Assembly (NCBI GenBank): GCA_018261615.1 | Contig: JAGTSE010000012.1 | Location: forward strand, 1 to 64,000 | From: Pseudomonadota bacterium | GTDB lineage: Bacteria > Pseudomonadota > Gammaproteobacteria > Enterobacterales > Enterobacteriaceae | Reading direction: 5' to 3' | DNA length: 64,000 bases | Shown: positions 41,733 through 52,155 of the stretch, piece after piece | How positions within the stretch are numbered: the first letter of the stretch is position 1 | Layout of the letters: each line of letters begins with the position of its first letter | The notes under the pieces: generated by a model | Database searches by the model: none | What the model saw: only the letters and a program-made list of their open reading frames with translations | What the model was told of the DNA's origin: nothing | Program-made: the position numbers and the translations under genes

Positions 41733-42631
41733 GCAATTCGCCGCTGTTACATGCCGTCAGCAAATTCCTGCGCTACCTTGGTGTTGAACGTCAACTCAGC
41801 CCCATTACGCTACTTAATTATCAGCGTCAGCTTGATGCCATCATTGCTTTGACCGGTGAAACCGGCCTGAAAAGCTGGCAACAATGTGATGCTGCAATGG
41901 TGCGCACAATTGCCGTTCGCAGCCGACGAAAAGGGCTCGGCCCGGCAAGCCTGGCGCTACGGCTTTCGGCGCTGCGCAGTTTCTTTGACTGGATGGTCAG
42001 CCAGGGCGAGCTGCCGGCAAACCCGGCAAAGGGTATTTCTGCACCGAAAGCGCCGCGCCATTTGCCGAAGAATATTGACGTTGATGATGTGAACCGGCTG
42101 CTGGATATCGAGCTTAACGATCCGCTGGCAGTGCGAGATCGGGCCATGCTGGAAGTGATGTACGGCGCCGGTCTGCGTCTTTCGGAGTTGGTGAATCTGG
42201 ATATTAAACATCTGGATCTGGAAAGCGGCGAGGTGTGGGTAATGGGCAAGGGCAGCAAAGAGCGCCGCTTGCCTATTGGTCGCAGTGCGGTGACCTGGAT
42301 CGAGCACTGGCTTGACCTGCGTGGGCTGTTTGGCGCGGAAGAGGATGCACTGTTTTTATCGAAGCTGGGGAAACGAATTTCGGCGCGTAATGTGCAAAAA
42401 CGTTTTGCCGAGTGGGGTATCCGCCAGGGGCTCCACAGTCACGTAAATCCGCATAAACTGCGGCACTCATTCGCCACACACATGCTTGAATCGAGCGGCG
42501 ATCTGCGCGGGGTGCAGGAATTGCTCGGTCACGCCAATCTTTCAACGACACAAATCTATACCCATCTTGATTTTCAACACCTTGCATCGGTGTACGACGC
42601 CGCGCACCCGCGCGCCAAACGGGGGAAATAA
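41729..42631 (+). CDS. xerC: tyrosine recombinase XerC
   Basis: Site-specific recombinase that with XerD resolves chromosome dimers at dif. 300 residues: N-terminal SAM-like core-binding domain (1-105) and C-terminal catalytic domain with R in [10 protein letters not shown] (near 148), K in [10 protein letters not shown], HxLR in [10 protein letters not shown] (near 243), H in [15 protein letters not shown] and the nucleophile Tyr there (near 278). Coupled to yigA upstream; its stop overlaps the yigB start by one base. Confidence 0.96.
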   Translation: MSNSPLLHAVSKFLRYLGVERQLSPITLLNYQRQLDAIIALTGETGLKSWQQCDAAMVRTIAVRSRRKGLGPASLALRLSALRSFFDWMVSQGELPANPAKGISAPKAPRHLPKNIDVDDVNRLLDIELNDPLAVRDRAMLEVMYGAGLRLSELVNLDIKHLDLESGEVWVMGKGSKERRLPIGRSAVTWIEHWLDLRGLFGAEEDALFLSKLGKRISARNVQKRFAEWGIRQGLHSHVNPHKLRHSFATHMLESSGDLRGVQELLGHANLSTTQIYTHLDFQHLASVYDAAHPRAKRGK

Positions 42632-43347
42632 TGCGTTTTTACCGCCCATTGGGTCAGATCTCCGCGATCACTTTTGACCTGGACGATACCCTTTACGACA
42701 ACCGGCTGGTGATCCAGCGCACCGAACAGAAAGCGCTGGCATTTGTGCAACGCTATCATCCGGCGCTGAACGGCCTGGAAAATGAAGAATTCAAGCGTCT
42801 GCGCTGGTCGCTGCGGGAAACCGAGCCGGAGATCTACCACGACGTTACCGAATGGCGGCGACGCGCTGTTGAACAGGCGATGCTGAACGCCGGGCTGACA
42901 ATCGAGGAAGCCGCCGTGGGCGCACAGGCCTCGATGGTTAACTTTGCCAAATGGCGCAGCCGCATTAATGTGCCGCAGGAAACCCACGACACGCTGAAGA
43001 GACTGGCAACGAAGTGGCCGCTGGTGGCGATCACCAACGGTAACGCGCAGCCGGAACTGTTCGGGCTGGGCGATTACTTTGAATTTGTGCTGCGCGCCGG
43101 GCCGGACGGGCGTTCAAAACCGTTCAGCGACATGTATCATCTGGCCGCAGATCGTCTCGGTGTGGCGGTAGAGGATATTTTGCATGTTGGTGACGATTTG
43201 ACCACAGATGTTGCGGGCGCGATCCGTTGCGGCATGCAGGCATGCTGGATCAAACCGGAAGGCGCCGATCTGCTACAGGCGACCAACAGCCGTTTGTTAC
43301 CGCATATGGAAATTTCGCGGTTGGCATCCCTCACGACGCTGATATAA
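42631..43347 (+). CDS. yigB: HAD phosphatase YigB
   Basis: 238-residue haloacid dehalogenase phosphatase. Motif [10 protein letters not shown] near residue 15, motif II ITN near 126, motif III lysine near 158 ([13 protein letters not shown]) and motif [13 protein letters not shown] near 187. E. coli YigB dephosphorylates FMN and the riboflavin precursor 5-amino-6-(5-phosphoribitylamino)uracil. End of the dapF operon. Confidence 0.94.
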   Translation: MRFYRPLGQISAITFDLDDTLYDNRLVIQRTEQKALAFVQRYHPALNGLENEEFKRLRWSLRETEPEIYHDVTEWRRRAVEQAMLNAGLTIEEAAVGAQASMVNFAKWRSRINVPQETHDTLKRLATKWPLVAITNGNAQPELFGLGDYFEFVLRAGPDGRSKPFSDMYHLAADRLGVAVEDILHVGDDLTTDVAGAIRCGMQACWIKPEGADLLQATNSRLLPHMEISRLASLTTLI

Positions 43348-43359
43348 TCACCAATTGTT

Positions 43360-43375
43360 CTGTATAAAATACCAG
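43360..43375. promoter_or_regulatory. LexA box of uvrD
   Basis: CTGTATAAAATACCAG is a 16-base SOS box that differs slightly from the symmetric consensus in its right end, as the E. coli uvrD box does (CCAG). It lies 111 bases before the uvrD start and supports SOS induction. Confidence 0.8.
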
Positions 43376-43382
43376 GGTTTTT

Positions 43383-43448
43383 GGCGGATGGCGCTACGCT
43401 TATCCGCTCTACGGTAACGTAGGCCCGGTAAGCGAAGCGCCATCGGGC
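43383..43448. repeat. BIME (two REP units) upstream of uvrD
   Basis: Two inverted REP units: GGCGGATGGCGCTACGCTTATCCGC at its left, and GCCCGGTAAGCG..GCGCCATCGGGC on the right. The pair lies between the LexA-controlled promoter and the uvrD start, so it is part of the uvrD leader. Confidence 0.85.
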
Positions 43449-43485
43449 GTTTCGTTCAATTCCTGACGACTACGCGACGGTACCT

Positions 43486-45648
43486 ATGGACGTTTCTTAT
43501 CTGCTCGACAGCCTCAATGACAAACAGCGCGACGCCGTAGCCGCAGAGCGCAGCAATATGCTGGTGCTGGCCGGGGCGGGGAGCGGTAAGACGCGTGTGC
43601 TGGTACACCGTATCGCCTGGCTAATGACCGTGGAGAACTGCTCGCCATACTCAATCATGGCGGTCACTTTTACCAATAAAGCGGCGGCGGAAATGCGCCA
43701 TCGCATCGGCCAGTTGATGGGCACCTCGCAGGGCGGAATGTGGGTGGGCACGTTCCACGGGCTGGCGCACCGCTTGCTGCGCGCGCACCACATGGACGCT
43801 AATCTGCCGCAGGATTTCCAGATCCTCGACAGCGAAGATCAGCTCCGGCTACTGAAACGACTGATCAAAGCGATGAATCTGGATGAGAAGCAGTGGCCGC
43901 CGCGTCAGGCGATGTGGTATATCAACGGCCAGAAAGATGAGGGCATCCGTCCGCATCATATCCAGAGTTTCGGTAACCCGGTTGAGCAGACCTGGCAGAA
44001 AGTTTATCAGGCTTACCAGGAAGCCTGCGATCGAGCCGGGCTGGTGGATTTTGCCGAGCTGCTGCTGCGCGCCCATGAGTTGTGGCTGAACAAACCGCAT
44101 ATTTTGCAGCACTATCGTGAACGCTTTACCAATATCCTGGTGGACGAATTTCAGGATACCAACAACATTCAGTACGCATGGATCCGCCTGCTGGCGGGAG
44201 ACACCGGCAAAGTGATGATCGTCGGCGACGATGATCAGTCCATTTACGGCTGGCGCGGCGCCCAGGTGGAAAACATCCAGCGCTTCCTGAAAGATTTCCC
44301 TGGCGCGCAGACTATTCGCCTGGAGCAGAACTACCGCTCCACCAGTAATATCCTTAGCGCCGCTAACGCCCTGATTGAGAATAACAATGGGCGTCTGGGG
44401 AAAAAGTTGTGGACCGACGGCGTCGATGGCGAGCCGATTTCACTCTATTGCGCATTCAATGAGCTGGACGAAGCGCGCTTTGTCGTAAACCGTATAAAAG
44501 CCTGGCAGGACAATGGCGGGCAACTGACGCAGTGCGCCATTCTCTATCGCAGCAACGCCCAGTCGCGCGTGCTGGAAGAGGCTCTATTGCAGGCCAGTAT
44601 GCCGTACCGCATTTATGGCGGTATGCGATTCTTTGAACGTCAGGAGATCAAAGATGCTCTCTCCTATCTGCGTTTGATCGCCAACCGCAATGATGATGCC
44701 GCGTTTGAGCGCGTAGTGAATACGCCGACGCGCGGCATTGGTGATCGCACGTTGGATGTTGTGCGCCAGACGTCCCGCGATCGCCAGTTGACGCTGTGGC
44801 AGGCGACGCGCGAGCTGTTACAGGAAAAAGCGCTGGCGGGCCGTGCCGCAAGCGCCCTGCAACGCTTCCTGGAACTGATTGACGCGCTGGCCCAGGAAAC
44901 GGCTGATATGCCGCTGCATGTGCAAACCGACCGGGTGGTGAACGACTCAGGTCTGCGCATGATGTACGAGCAGGAGAAGGGCGAGAAAGGCCAGACGCGT
45001 ATTGAGAACTTAGAGGAGCTGGTCACCGCTACGCGGCAATTCAGCTACAACGAAGAAGATGAAGATTTGATGCCGCTGCAGGCATTTCTCTCCCATGCCG
45101 CGCTGGAGGCGGGCGAAGGGCAGGCGGATAGCTGGCAGGATGCGGTGCAGCTTATGACGCTGCATTCGGCAAAAGGTCTGGAATTCCCGCAGGTCTTTAT
45201 CGTTGGCATGGAAGAGGGTATGTTTCCGAGCCAGATGTCGCTCGATGAGGGCGGACGTCTGGAAGAGGAGCGCCGCCTGGCGTATGTCGGCGTGACGCGC
45301 GCAATGCAGAAACTGACCTTAACCTACGCTGAAACACGTCGTCTGTATGGAAAAGAGGTTTATCACCGTCCTTCACGCTTTATCGGCGAGCTGCCGGAAG
45401 AGTGTGTGGAAGAGGTGCGTTTACGCGCCAGCATCAGCCGCCCGGTCAGCCATCAGCGCATGGGAACGCCAGCCGCACAGAGCGATACCGGCTATAAACT
45501 TGGTCAGCGCGTGCGCCATGCGAAGTTTGGCGAAGGTACGGTAGTGAACATGGAAGGCAGCGGCGAACATAGCCGTTTGCAGGTGGCTTTCCAGGGGCAG
45601 GGTATTAAATGGCTGGTGGCCGCCTATGCGAAGCTGGAAACCGTCTAA
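43486..45648 (+). CDS. uvrD: DNA helicase II UvrD
   Basis: 720-residue superfamily 1A 3'-5' helicase for nucleotide excision and mismatch repair. Motif I AGAGSGKT at residues 29-36, Walker B VDEFQDTNN near 220, QSIYGWRGA near 248, VQLMTLHSAKGLEF near 556 and the C-terminal RNA-polymerase-contact Tudor-like domain (GQRVRHAKFGEGTVVN near 665). Same family as rep at 11807 in this window. Preceded by a LexA box and a BIME. Confidence 0.97.
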   Translation: MDVSYLLDSLNDKQRDAVAAERSNMLVLAGAGSGKTRVLVHRIAWLMTVENCSPYSIMAVTFTNKAAAEMRHRIGQLMGTSQGGMWVGTFHGLAHRLLRAHHMDANLPQDFQILDSEDQLRLLKRLIKAMNLDEKQWPPRQAMWYINGQKDEGIRPHHIQSFGNPVEQTWQKVYQAYQEACDRAGLVDFAELLLRAHELWLNKPHILQHYRERFTNILVDEFQDTNNIQYAWIRLLAGDTGKVMIVGDDDQSIYGWRGAQVENIQRFLKDFPGAQTIRLEQNYRSTSNILSAANALIENNNGRLGKKLWTDGVDGEPISLYCAFNELDEARFVVNRIKAWQDNGGQLTQCAILYRSNAQSRVLEEALLQASMPYRIYGGMRFFERQEIKDALSYLRLIANRNDDAAFERVVNTPTRGIGDRTLDVVRQTSRDRQLTLWQATRELLQEKALAGRAASALQRFLELIDALAQETADMPLHVQTDRVVNDSGLRMMYEQEKGEKGQTRIENLEELVTATRQFSYNEEDEDLMPLQAFLSHAALEAGEGQADSWQDAVQLMTLHSAKGLEFPQVFIVGMEEGMFPSQMSLDEGGRLEEERRLAYVGVTRAMQKLTLTYAETRRLYGKEVYHRPSRFIGELPEECVEEVRLRASISRPVSHQRMGTPAAQSDTGYKLGQRVRHAKFGEGTVVNMEGSGEHSRLQVAFQGQGIKWLVAAYAKLETV

Positions 45649-45796
45649 CATTCAGAAAAATATCATTATTTTGTAATAATCTGCTAGCTTTATACGCTGA
45701 GGGGCAAATATTGCTCTTTCGCGTTTCGTTGCGTGTTGACGCCTTCTGAGCGCTGGCGTAACATGCGCGCACGAACACGCTAAGAGGACATTCGCC

Positions 45797-45853
45797 TTGG
45801 ACACACCCAGTAGATACTGGCTCAATCTCCTGTTCCACAGGAACGACTCCTAA
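45797..45853 (+). CDS. corL: corA leader peptide CorL
   Basis: An 18-residue frame MDTPSRYWLNLLFHRNDS with a TTG start and an AAGAGGA ribosome-binding site at 45781-45787 in the 358-base corA leader. In Salmonella, translation of the corL leader peptide prevents Rho-dependent termination within the corA leader and so couples corA expression to Mg2+. Identity here rests on location, size and a good Shine-Dalgarno. Confidence 0.65.
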   Translation: MDTPSRYWLNLLFHRNDS

Positions 45854-45880
45854 GGCTATTTTCTCATGCTGATAGCCTTA
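45851..45880 (+). promoter_or_regulatory. corA leader hairpin
   Basis: TAAGGCTAT (45851-45859) and ATAGCCTTA (45872-45880) form a perfect 9-bp stem that includes the corL stop codon. Ribosomes finishing corL would melt it, so it can couple corL translation to leader structure. No T-tract follows. Confidence 0.6.
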
Positions 45881-46006
45881 GAGGTTGTCAGCGACCTGCA
45901 TGTTTTCCCGTCGCGCTGAGTCTGGCTGTTGAATGGTCTGAAACCCAATTCGTTTCTTGTGTGCCCACCGAACTGTCCGATATTTTTTGCACTGGGAGTC
46001 CCGGCC

Positions 46007-46957
46007 ATGCTGAGCGCATTTCAACTGGAAAACAATCGCTTAACCCGTCTTGAGGCTGACGAAATCAAACACCTCGCCAGCTCGGTTTGGGTTGATTTGG
46101 TCGAGCCGGACGAAGACGAACGAACCCGTGTGCAAACGGAATTGGGTCAGAACCTGGCCACCCGCCCTGAACTGGAAGACATCGAAGCCTCCGCGCGTTT
46201 TTTCGAGGACGAAGATGGGCTGCACATCCACTCCTTTTTCTTTTTTGAAGATGCTGAAGATCACGCCGGTAACTCAACGGTGGCATTCACCATTCGCGAA
46301 GGTCGCTTGTTCACGCTGCGTGAGCGCGAATTACCCGCGTTTCGACTCTATCGTATGCGCGCCCGCAGCCAGGAAATGGTTGATGGCAACGCCTATGAAC
46401 TGCTGCTGGATCTGTTCGAAACCAAAATCGAACAGCTGGCGGATGAGATCGAAAACATCTACAGCGACCTGGAAAAGCTGAGCCGCGTCATTATGGAAGG
46501 CCAGCAGGGCGATGAATATGACGATGCGCTTTCAACGCTGGCGGAGCAGGAAGATATCGGCTGGAAGGTGCGCCTGTGTCTGATGGATACCCAGCGTGCG
46601 CTGAACTTCCTGGTGCGCAAGGCGCGTTTACCGGCTGGTCAACTGGAGCAGGCGCGCGAGATCCTGCGCGATATCGAATCTCTGCTGCCGCACAATGAAT
46701 CCCTGTTCCAGAAGGTGAACTTCCTGATGCAGGCGGCGATGGGGTTCATCAATATCGAGCAGAACCGCATCATCAAGATCTTCTCGGTCGTTTCCGTGGT
46801 GTTCCTGCCGCCGACGCTGGTGGCATCCAGCTACGGGATGAACTTTGAATTTATGCCCGAGCTGCACTGGAGCTTCGGCTACCCTGGCGCGATTATCTTT
46901 ATGATCCTCGCCGGGCTGGCGCCGTATCTCTACTTCAAGCGCCGCAACTGGCTATAA
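46007..46957 (+). CDS. corA: magnesium/cobalt/nickel channel CorA
   Basis: Pentameric Mg2+ (Co2+, Ni2+) channel. Start at 46007 ([16 protein letters not shown]) after GGGAG gives 316 residues, the usual length. A large acidic cytoplasmic domain with long helices is followed by two C-terminal transmembrane helices; the pore signature YGMN is near residue 280. Residues 17-26 differ from E. coli CorA, the rest is very similar. Controlled by the leader described above. Confidence 0.97.
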   Translation: MLSAFQLENNRLTRLEADEIKHLASSVWVDLVEPDEDERTRVQTELGQNLATRPELEDIEASARFFEDEDGLHIHSFFFFEDAEDHAGNSTVAFTIREGRLFTLRERELPAFRLYRMRARSQEMVDGNAYELLLDLFETKIEQLADEIENIYSDLEKLSRVIMEGQQGDEYDDALSTLAEQEDIGWKVRLCLMDTQRALNFLVRKARLPAGQLEQAREILRDIESLLPHNESLFQKVNFLMQAAMGFINIEQNRIIKIFSVVSVVFLPPTLVASSYGMNFEFMPELHWSFGYPGAIIFMILAGLAPYLYFKRRNWL

Positions 46958-46963
46958 GACAAT

Positions 46964-46985
46964 GGGCGGCGCTGCCGCCCTTTTT
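46964..46985 (+). terminator. corA terminator
   Basis: GGGCGGC-GCT-GCCGCCC with five T, six bases after the corA stop. Confidence 0.92.
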
Positions 46986-47045
46986 CATTTTGATTGGACT
47001 GCGCGCCGCTTCAGCATGTGGGAAAGAGGCGGCACAAACTTTTCA

Positions 47046-47942
47046 TCATACGTTTTTGCGTAAACCACGCTGTGTATATACCGCGTCCATAATAAAAATC
47101 GCCAGAGCCAGCCAGATAAAACCAAAGGTCACCATCTTATCCGGCCCTGGATGCTCGCCATAGAAAGCAACGGCCAGCAGGAACATCAGCGTCGGGCCGA
47201 TGTACTGGAAAAACCCCAGCGTCGATAAACGCAAACGCATTGCCGCGCCGGTAAAGCACAGTAGAGGAATCGTCGTAACCACACCGGCGGCCATCAACAA
47301 CAAGTTCAGCGACAGGCTGTTTTGCCCCATATGGCTGGTTGGGCTATCCGTGATGCCAAATAGCCACACCGCCGCAACCGGCAGTAACCACAGTGTTTCT
47401 ACCAGCATGCCGGTTTGCGCATCGACAGCAATTTTTTTGCGCAGCAGGCCGTAAAAAGCAAAACTAAATGCCAGACCGAGCGCAATGATCGGCAGCGAGC
47501 CAAACGTCCACAGTTGCACCAGCACGCCGACGGCAGCCAGTAGTACCGCCAGCCACTGCATACGACGGAAACGCTCGCCCAAAAACAGCATCCCCAGCAG
47601 AATATTCACCAGTGGGTTAATAAAGTAACCCAGGCTGGCTTCCAGCATATGGTTGTGGTTCACCGCCCAGATAAACAGTAGCCAATTGCCGCCAACCAAC
47701 ACGGCGGAGATAGCCAGCAGCAGGATCTTGTGCGGCGTTTTCAGCAGTGCTTTTACGTTGCTCCACTGACGGCTGACGCTGATCAACGCCAGCATAAAGA
47801 AGAAGGACCAGATGACACGGTGAGTGAGAATTTCGTCAGCCGGTACGTACCAAATCACTTTGAAATAGGCCGGGGCAACCCCCCAAATGAAATAAGCGGC
47901 CAGGGCGAGTAGCACACCCTGCCGCGTCTGTTTTGTATCCAT
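47046..47942 (-). CDS. rarD: EamA/DMT transporter RarD
   Basis: 298-residue inner-membrane protein with about ten transmembrane helices in two EamA repeats, drug/metabolite transporter superfamily. The N-terminus QGVLLALAAYFIWGVAPAYFK is typical. E. coli RarD was named for chloramphenicol sensitivity; substrate unknown. Convergent with corA. Confidence 0.92.
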   Translation of the reverse strand: MDTKQTRQGVLLALAAYFIWGVAPAYFKVIWYVPADEILTHRVIWSFFFMLALISVSRQWSNVKALLKTPHKILLLAISAVLVGGNWLLFIWAVNHNHMLEASLGYFINPLVNILLGMLFLGERFRRMQWLAVLLAAVGVLVQLWTFGSLPIIALGLAFSFAFYGLLRKKIAVDAQTGMLVETLWLLPVAAVWLFGITDSPTSHMGQNSLSLNLLLMAAGVVTTIPLLCFTGAAMRLRLSTLGFFQYIGPTLMFLLAVAFYGEHPGPDKMVTFGFIWLALAIFIMDAVYTQRGLRKNV

Positions 47943-47997
47943 CGGGAAAACTCTTTACTGAAAAGTAACCGTATGTTACCCGATTTTTACAACAGCC

Positions 47998-48465
47998 TCA
48001 CCCCACCATATAGGTAGCCGTCGCGCTGGCGATATGCAGTTGATCTTCGTTATGCAACTCTACGCGGGCGACGGCGACTTTATTGCCCGCGCGCAGCAAA
48101 CTGCTGCTGGCGGTGAAGCGCGTGCCGCGCCCTGGCCGCAGGTAATCGACGCGTAAATCAATAGTGCCCATGCGCGACAAACGCTGGCGCAGCTCCTCTT
48201 CGCTGATAGTGTCATGGCGGGTTAAGGTGCTGCCAACGCAGACCAGACCTGCGGCGACATCCAGCGCTGAAGCGATTACGCCGCCATGTAAAATGCTTTG
48301 CGCCCAGTTGCCCACCATCATTGGCTGATTAGTAAATTTCAACTCCGCATACTCTTTTTCATAACGTTCCAGCTCAAGACCTAACGCACGGTTAAACGGC
48401 ATGTGATAGACAAAAATCTCGCCCACCAGCTTAAGGGTTTGATCGGCTGTGAGAACGGCTGACAT
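47998..48465 (-). CDS. yigI: hotdog-fold acyl-CoA thioesterase YigI
   Basis: 155-residue PaaI/YigI-type hotdog thioesterase. The family motif [16 protein letters not shown] near residue 60-75 supplies the catalytic region. E. coli YigI hydrolyses medium- and long-chain acyl-CoA. Transcribed apart from rarD, whose start lies 56 bases further on. Confidence 0.9.
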   Translation of the reverse strand: MSAVLTADQTLKLVGEIFVYHMPFNRALGLELERYEKEYAELKFTNQPMMVGNWAQSILHGGVIASALDVAAGLVCVGSTLTRHDTISEEELRQRLSRMGTIDLRVDYLRPGRGTRFTASSSLLRAGNKVAVARVELHNEDQLHIASATATYMVG

Positions 48466-48625
48466 AGCAATCTGATCCGATGTGTTAATGTGATGTTGAT
48501 TTTATGCCTGTTATTTGTTGATTTCCAGTTTAAGAACCGATACCTGCGCAGTGACTCTATAAATATGTAGAATACTTGCGGGGAACTTATTCAATTCAAC
48601 AATATGATTCGGGAGCATAAAACCG

Positions 48626-49495
48626 ATGCGGACCTCTCTGGGTTGGTTTTTCGCAGTGCTTGCACTGCCTTTTATGGCATACGCACAAGAAGCTACGGTA
48701 AAGGAAGTTCATGATGCCCCCGCCGTGCGCGGCAGTATCATCGCCAATTTATTGCAGGATCACGATAATCCTTTCACGCTTTATCCTTATGAAACCAACT
48801 ACGTGATCTATACCGATACCAGCGATCTGAACAAAGATGCGATTCGCTCCTATAACTGGTCTGATAATGCGCGCAAGGACGAAGTGAAGTTTCAGCTCAG
48901 CCTGGCGTTTCCGCTGTGGCGCGGGATTCTGGGTCCTAATTCTGTTTTTGGCGCTTCCTATACGCAGAAGTCCTGGTGGCAGCTCTCCAATAGCGCCGAG
49001 TCATCGCCGTTCCGCGAAACCAACTACGAGCCGCAGCTTTTCCTTGGTTTTGCCACCGATTATGAGTTTGCTGGCTGGACGTTACGCGATGTGGAGATGG
49101 GTTATAACCACGATTCAAACGGCCGCTCCGACCCGACGTCGCGTAGTTGGAACCGCATCTACACCCGCCTGATGGCGCAAAACGGCAACTGGATGGTTGA
49201 AGTGAAGCCCTGGTATGTGGTGGGTTCCACCGACGATAACCCGGACATCACCAAATACATGGGCTATTACCAGTTGAAGATTGGTTATCAACTGGGCGAG
49301 GTAATCCTCAGCGCCAAAGGGCAGTACAACTGGAATACCGGCTACGGCGGTGCGGAAATCGGCATCAGCTATCCGATAACCCGACATGTCCGGTTCTACA
49401 CCCAGGTTTACAGTGGCTACGGCGAATCATTGATTGACTATAATTTCAATCAAACTCGTATTGGTGTGGGCGTAATGCTTAACGATCTGTTTTAA
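48626..49495 (+). CDS. pldA: outer membrane phospholipase A
   Basis: OMPLA, a Ca2+-dependent, dimerisation-activated beta-barrel hydrolase that removes mislocalised phospholipids from the outer leaflet. 289 residues with a cleavable signal peptide (cut after AYA, residue 20). The active-site motif YNHDSNGRSD (His and Ser, near residues 162-164) and the barrel-end GVGVMLNDLF with a C-terminal Phe are present. Confidence 0.96.
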   Translation: MRTSLGWFFAVLALPFMAYAQEATVKEVHDAPAVRGSIIANLLQDHDNPFTLYPYETNYVIYTDTSDLNKDAIRSYNWSDNARKDEVKFQLSLAFPLWRGILGPNSVFGASYTQKSWWQLSNSAESSPFRETNYEPQLFLGFATDYEFAGWTLRDVEMGYNHDSNGRSDPTSRSWNRIYTRLMAQNGNWMVEVKPWYVVGSTDDNPDITKYMGYYQLKIGYQLGEVILSAKGQYNWNTGYGGAEIGISYPITRHVRFYTQVYSGYGESLIDYNFNQTRIGVGVMLNDLF

Positions 49496-49513
49496 GCATT
49501 GCAGTTTCTGTCG

Positions 49514-49540
49514 CAGGCGCTGAAAATAGCGCCTGTTTTT
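49514..49540 (+). terminator. pldA terminator
   Basis: CAGGCGCT-GAAAAT-AGCGCCTG followed by TTTTT, just after pldA and before recQ. Confidence 0.9.
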
Positions 49541-49562
49541 ATTTCAGGCGAATGGGGTCATT

Positions 49563-51389
49563 GTGGCGCAGGCGGAAGTGTTGAATCAGGAATCGCTGGC
49601 TAAGCAGGTCTTGCAGGAGACCTTCGGCTACCAGCAATTCCGCCCGGGCCAGCAGGATATTATCAATACCGTACTGAGCGGCCGCGACTGTATGGTGGTG
49701 ATGCCGACGGGCGGCGGTAAATCCCTGTGTTACCAAATTCCGGCGCTGGTGCTGCAGGGACTGACGGTGGTGGTTTCGCCGCTGATCTCACTAATGAAAG
49801 ATCAGGTCGACCAGCTACTTGCCAACGGCGTTGCGGCGGCGTGTCTGAACTCTACCCAAAGCCGTGAGCAGCAGTTTGAAGTGATTAACGGCTGTCGCAA
49901 CGGCCAGAACCGTCTGCTTTATATCGCGCCTGAGCGCCTGATGCTCGACAACTTCCTTGACCAGTTGCGTCAGTGGAATCCGGTACTGTTGGCCGTTGAC
50001 GAAGCGCACTGTATTTCCCAGTGGGGTCACGATTTCCGCCCAGAATACGCCGCGCTTGGCCACCTGCGTCAGATGCTGCCGTCCGTGCCTTTTATGGCGC
50101 TGACCGCGACGGCTGATGACACCACGCGGCGCGATATCGAACGTCTGCTGGGCTTAAACGATCCGCTGATTCAGGTCAGCAGCTTCGACCGCCCAAATAT
50201 TCGCTACATGCTGATGGAAAAGTTTAAGCCGCTCGATCAGCTGCTGCGTTATGTGCAGGAGCAGCGCGGCAAGTGCGGCATCATTTATTGCAATAGCCGG
50301 GCGAAGGTTGAAGACACCGCCGAGCGTCTGCAAAGCCGTGGTTTCAGCGCGGCGGCATATCATGCCGGGCTGGATAATGAACGGCGTGCGCGGGTGCAGG
50401 AGCAGTTCCAGCGCGACGATTTACAAATCGTGGTGGCGACCGTGGCGTTCGGCATGGGCATTAACAAGCCCAACGTACGTTTCGTGGTGCATTTCGACAT
50501 CCCGCGCAATATCGAATCCTATTATCAGGAAACTGGCCGTGCCGGGCGTGATGGCCTGCCTGCGGAAGCGATGCTGTTCTACGATCCGGCGGATATGGCG
50601 TGGCTGCGCCGTTGTCTGGAAGAGAAACCGGCCGGGCCATTGCAGGATATTGAGCGGCACAAGCTCAATGCGATGGGCGCATTTGCTGAAGCGCAAACCT
50701 GCCGTCGTCTGGTGCTGCTCAACTATTTCGGCGAAGGACGACAGGAGCCCTGCGGCAACTGCGACATTTGCCTCGATCCGCCGCGCCAGTACGATGGTTT
50801 GCAGGACGCGCAAAAAGCGTTATCGGCCATCTATCGCGTCAATCAGCGTTTCGGTATGGGTTATGTGGTGGAAGTGTTGCGAGGCGCGAACAATCAGCGC
50901 ATCCGCGAATTCGGTCACGATAAATTACCGGTGTATGGCATTGGCCGCGAGCAGAGCCATGAACACTGGGTAAGCGTTATCCGCCAGCTTATCCATATGG
51001 GATTTGCTACCCAGAATATTGCTCAGCATTCTGCGCTTCAGTTAACGGAAGCGGCGCGTCCGCTGCTGCGTGGTGAAGTCCCGCTGATGCTGGCGGTGCC
51101 GCGAATGGTGGCGCTGAAGCCAAAAGTGATGCAGAAAGCCGCCGTCGGCAATTACGATCGCAAGCTGTTCGCCAAGCTGCGTAAATTGCGAAAAGCGATT
51201 GCCGACGAAGAGAATATCCCGCCTTATGTGGTGTTTAACGATGCAACGCTGATCGAGATGGCCGAGCAGATGCCACTTTCGCCGGGGGAAATGCTCAGCG
51301 TGAACGGCGTGGGAACTCGCAAACTTGAGCGTTTTGGCCAGGAATTTATGGCGCTTATCCGCGCGCATGTCGACGGCGACGAAGAGTAG
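49563..51389 (+). CDS. recQ: ATP-dependent DNA helicase RecQ
   Basis: 608-residue RecQ helicase of the RecF pathway. Motif I MPTGGGKS near residue 50, DEAH box [19 protein letters not shown] near 145, RQC domain with zinc cysteines C-x(n)-CGNCDIC near 380-400, and the C-terminal HRDC domain (about 530-600). GTG start at 49563 ([11 protein letters not shown]) matches the E. coli N-terminus. Confidence 0.96.
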   Translation: MAQAEVLNQESLAKQVLQETFGYQQFRPGQQDIINTVLSGRDCMVVMPTGGGKSLCYQIPALVLQGLTVVVSPLISLMKDQVDQLLANGVAAACLNSTQSREQQFEVINGCRNGQNRLLYIAPERLMLDNFLDQLRQWNPVLLAVDEAHCISQWGHDFRPEYAALGHLRQMLPSVPFMALTATADDTTRRDIERLLGLNDPLIQVSSFDRPNIRYMLMEKFKPLDQLLRYVQEQRGKCGIIYCNSRAKVEDTAERLQSRGFSAAAYHAGLDNERRARVQEQFQRDDLQIVVATVAFGMGINKPNVRFVVHFDIPRNIESYYQETGRAGRDGLPAEAMLFYDPADMAWLRRCLEEKPAGPLQDIERHKLNAMGAFAEAQTCRRLVLLNYFGEGRQEPCGNCDICLDPPRQYDGLQDAQKALSAIYRVNQRFGMGYVVEVLRGANNQRIREFGHDKLPVYGIGREQSHEHWVSVIRQLIHMGFATQNIAQHSALQLTEAARPLLRGEVPLMLAVPRMVALKPKVMQKAAVGNYDRKLFAKLRKLRKAIADEENIPPYVVFNDATLIEMAEQMPLSPGEMLSVNGVGTRKLERFGQEFMALIRAHVDGDEE

Positions 51390-51450
51390 TTTTAGCGTCC
51401 GAAAAGTGGCAGGATAGTCACTCGCTGAATTATCTTCCCGCAGGTCCTCT

Positions 51451-52074
51451 ATGTTGATGTTATTTCTTACCGTGGCGCTGGTGCATATTGTTGCCCTGAT
51501 GAGCCCCGGCCCGGATTTCTTCTTCGTGTCGCAAACCGCCATTAGCCGCTCGCGCAAAGAGGCGATGATGGGTGTGTTCGGCATCACTTGTGGCGTAATG
51601 GTGTGGGCTGGCGTAGCGCTGCTTGGCCTGAACTTGATCCTCGAAAAAATGGCGTGGTTGCACAGCATTATTATGGTTGGCGGTGGTCTTTACCTGTGCT
51701 GGATGGGCTACCAGATGCTGCGCGGCGCGCTGAAGAAAGATCAGAAACCGGCTGATGCGCCGAAAGTCGAATTGGCGACCAGCAGTGGCCGCAGCTTTCT
51801 GAAAGGGTTACTGACCAATCTGGCAAACCCGAAAGCGATAATCTACTTCGGCTCGGTGTTTTCACTGTTTGTCGGCGATAGCGTCGGCGCCAGCGCGCGC
51901 TGGGGTATTTTCGTGCTGATTGCGCTGGAAACGTTGGCCTGGTTTACAGTCGTCGCCAGTCTGTTCGCGCTGCCAGCAATGCGTCGCGGTTATCAGCGCC
52001 TGGCGAAATGGATTGACGGTTTTGCTGGCGCGCTGTTTACCGGCTTCGGCATCCACCTGATTATTTCCCGTTAA
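51451..52074 (+). CDS. rhtC: threonine efflux protein RhtC
   Basis: 207-residue LysE-family exporter with about six transmembrane helices. The family signature MSPGPDFFFVSQTAI near residue 18 is present. Exports threonine (and some homoserine). Convergent with its paralogue rhtB at 52156. Confidence 0.93.
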   Translation: MLMLFLTVALVHIVALMSPGPDFFFVSQTAISRSRKEAMMGVFGITCGVMVWAGVALLGLNLILEKMAWLHSIIMVGGGLYLCWMGYQMLRGALKKDQKPADAPKVELATSSGRSFLKGLLTNLANPKAIIYFGSVFSLFVGDSVGASARWGIFVLIALETLAWFTVVASLFALPAMRRGYQRLAKWIDGFAGALFTGFGIHLIISR

Positions 52075-52081
52075 GTTCATC

Positions 52082-52149
52082 TGCCGGATGGCGCTTCGTT
52101 ATCCGGCCGGCGGATTTTCCAGGCCCGGTAAGCGCAGCACCACCGGGCA
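52082..52149. repeat. BIME between rhtC and rhtB
   Basis: Two REP units in opposite orientation: TGCCGGATGGCGCTTCGTTATCCGGC split by short loop, and GGCCCGGTAAGCGCAGCACCACCGGGC. They occupy the convergent gap and can form hairpins at the end of both messages. Confidence 0.88.
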
Positions 52150-52155
52150 CCTGCA

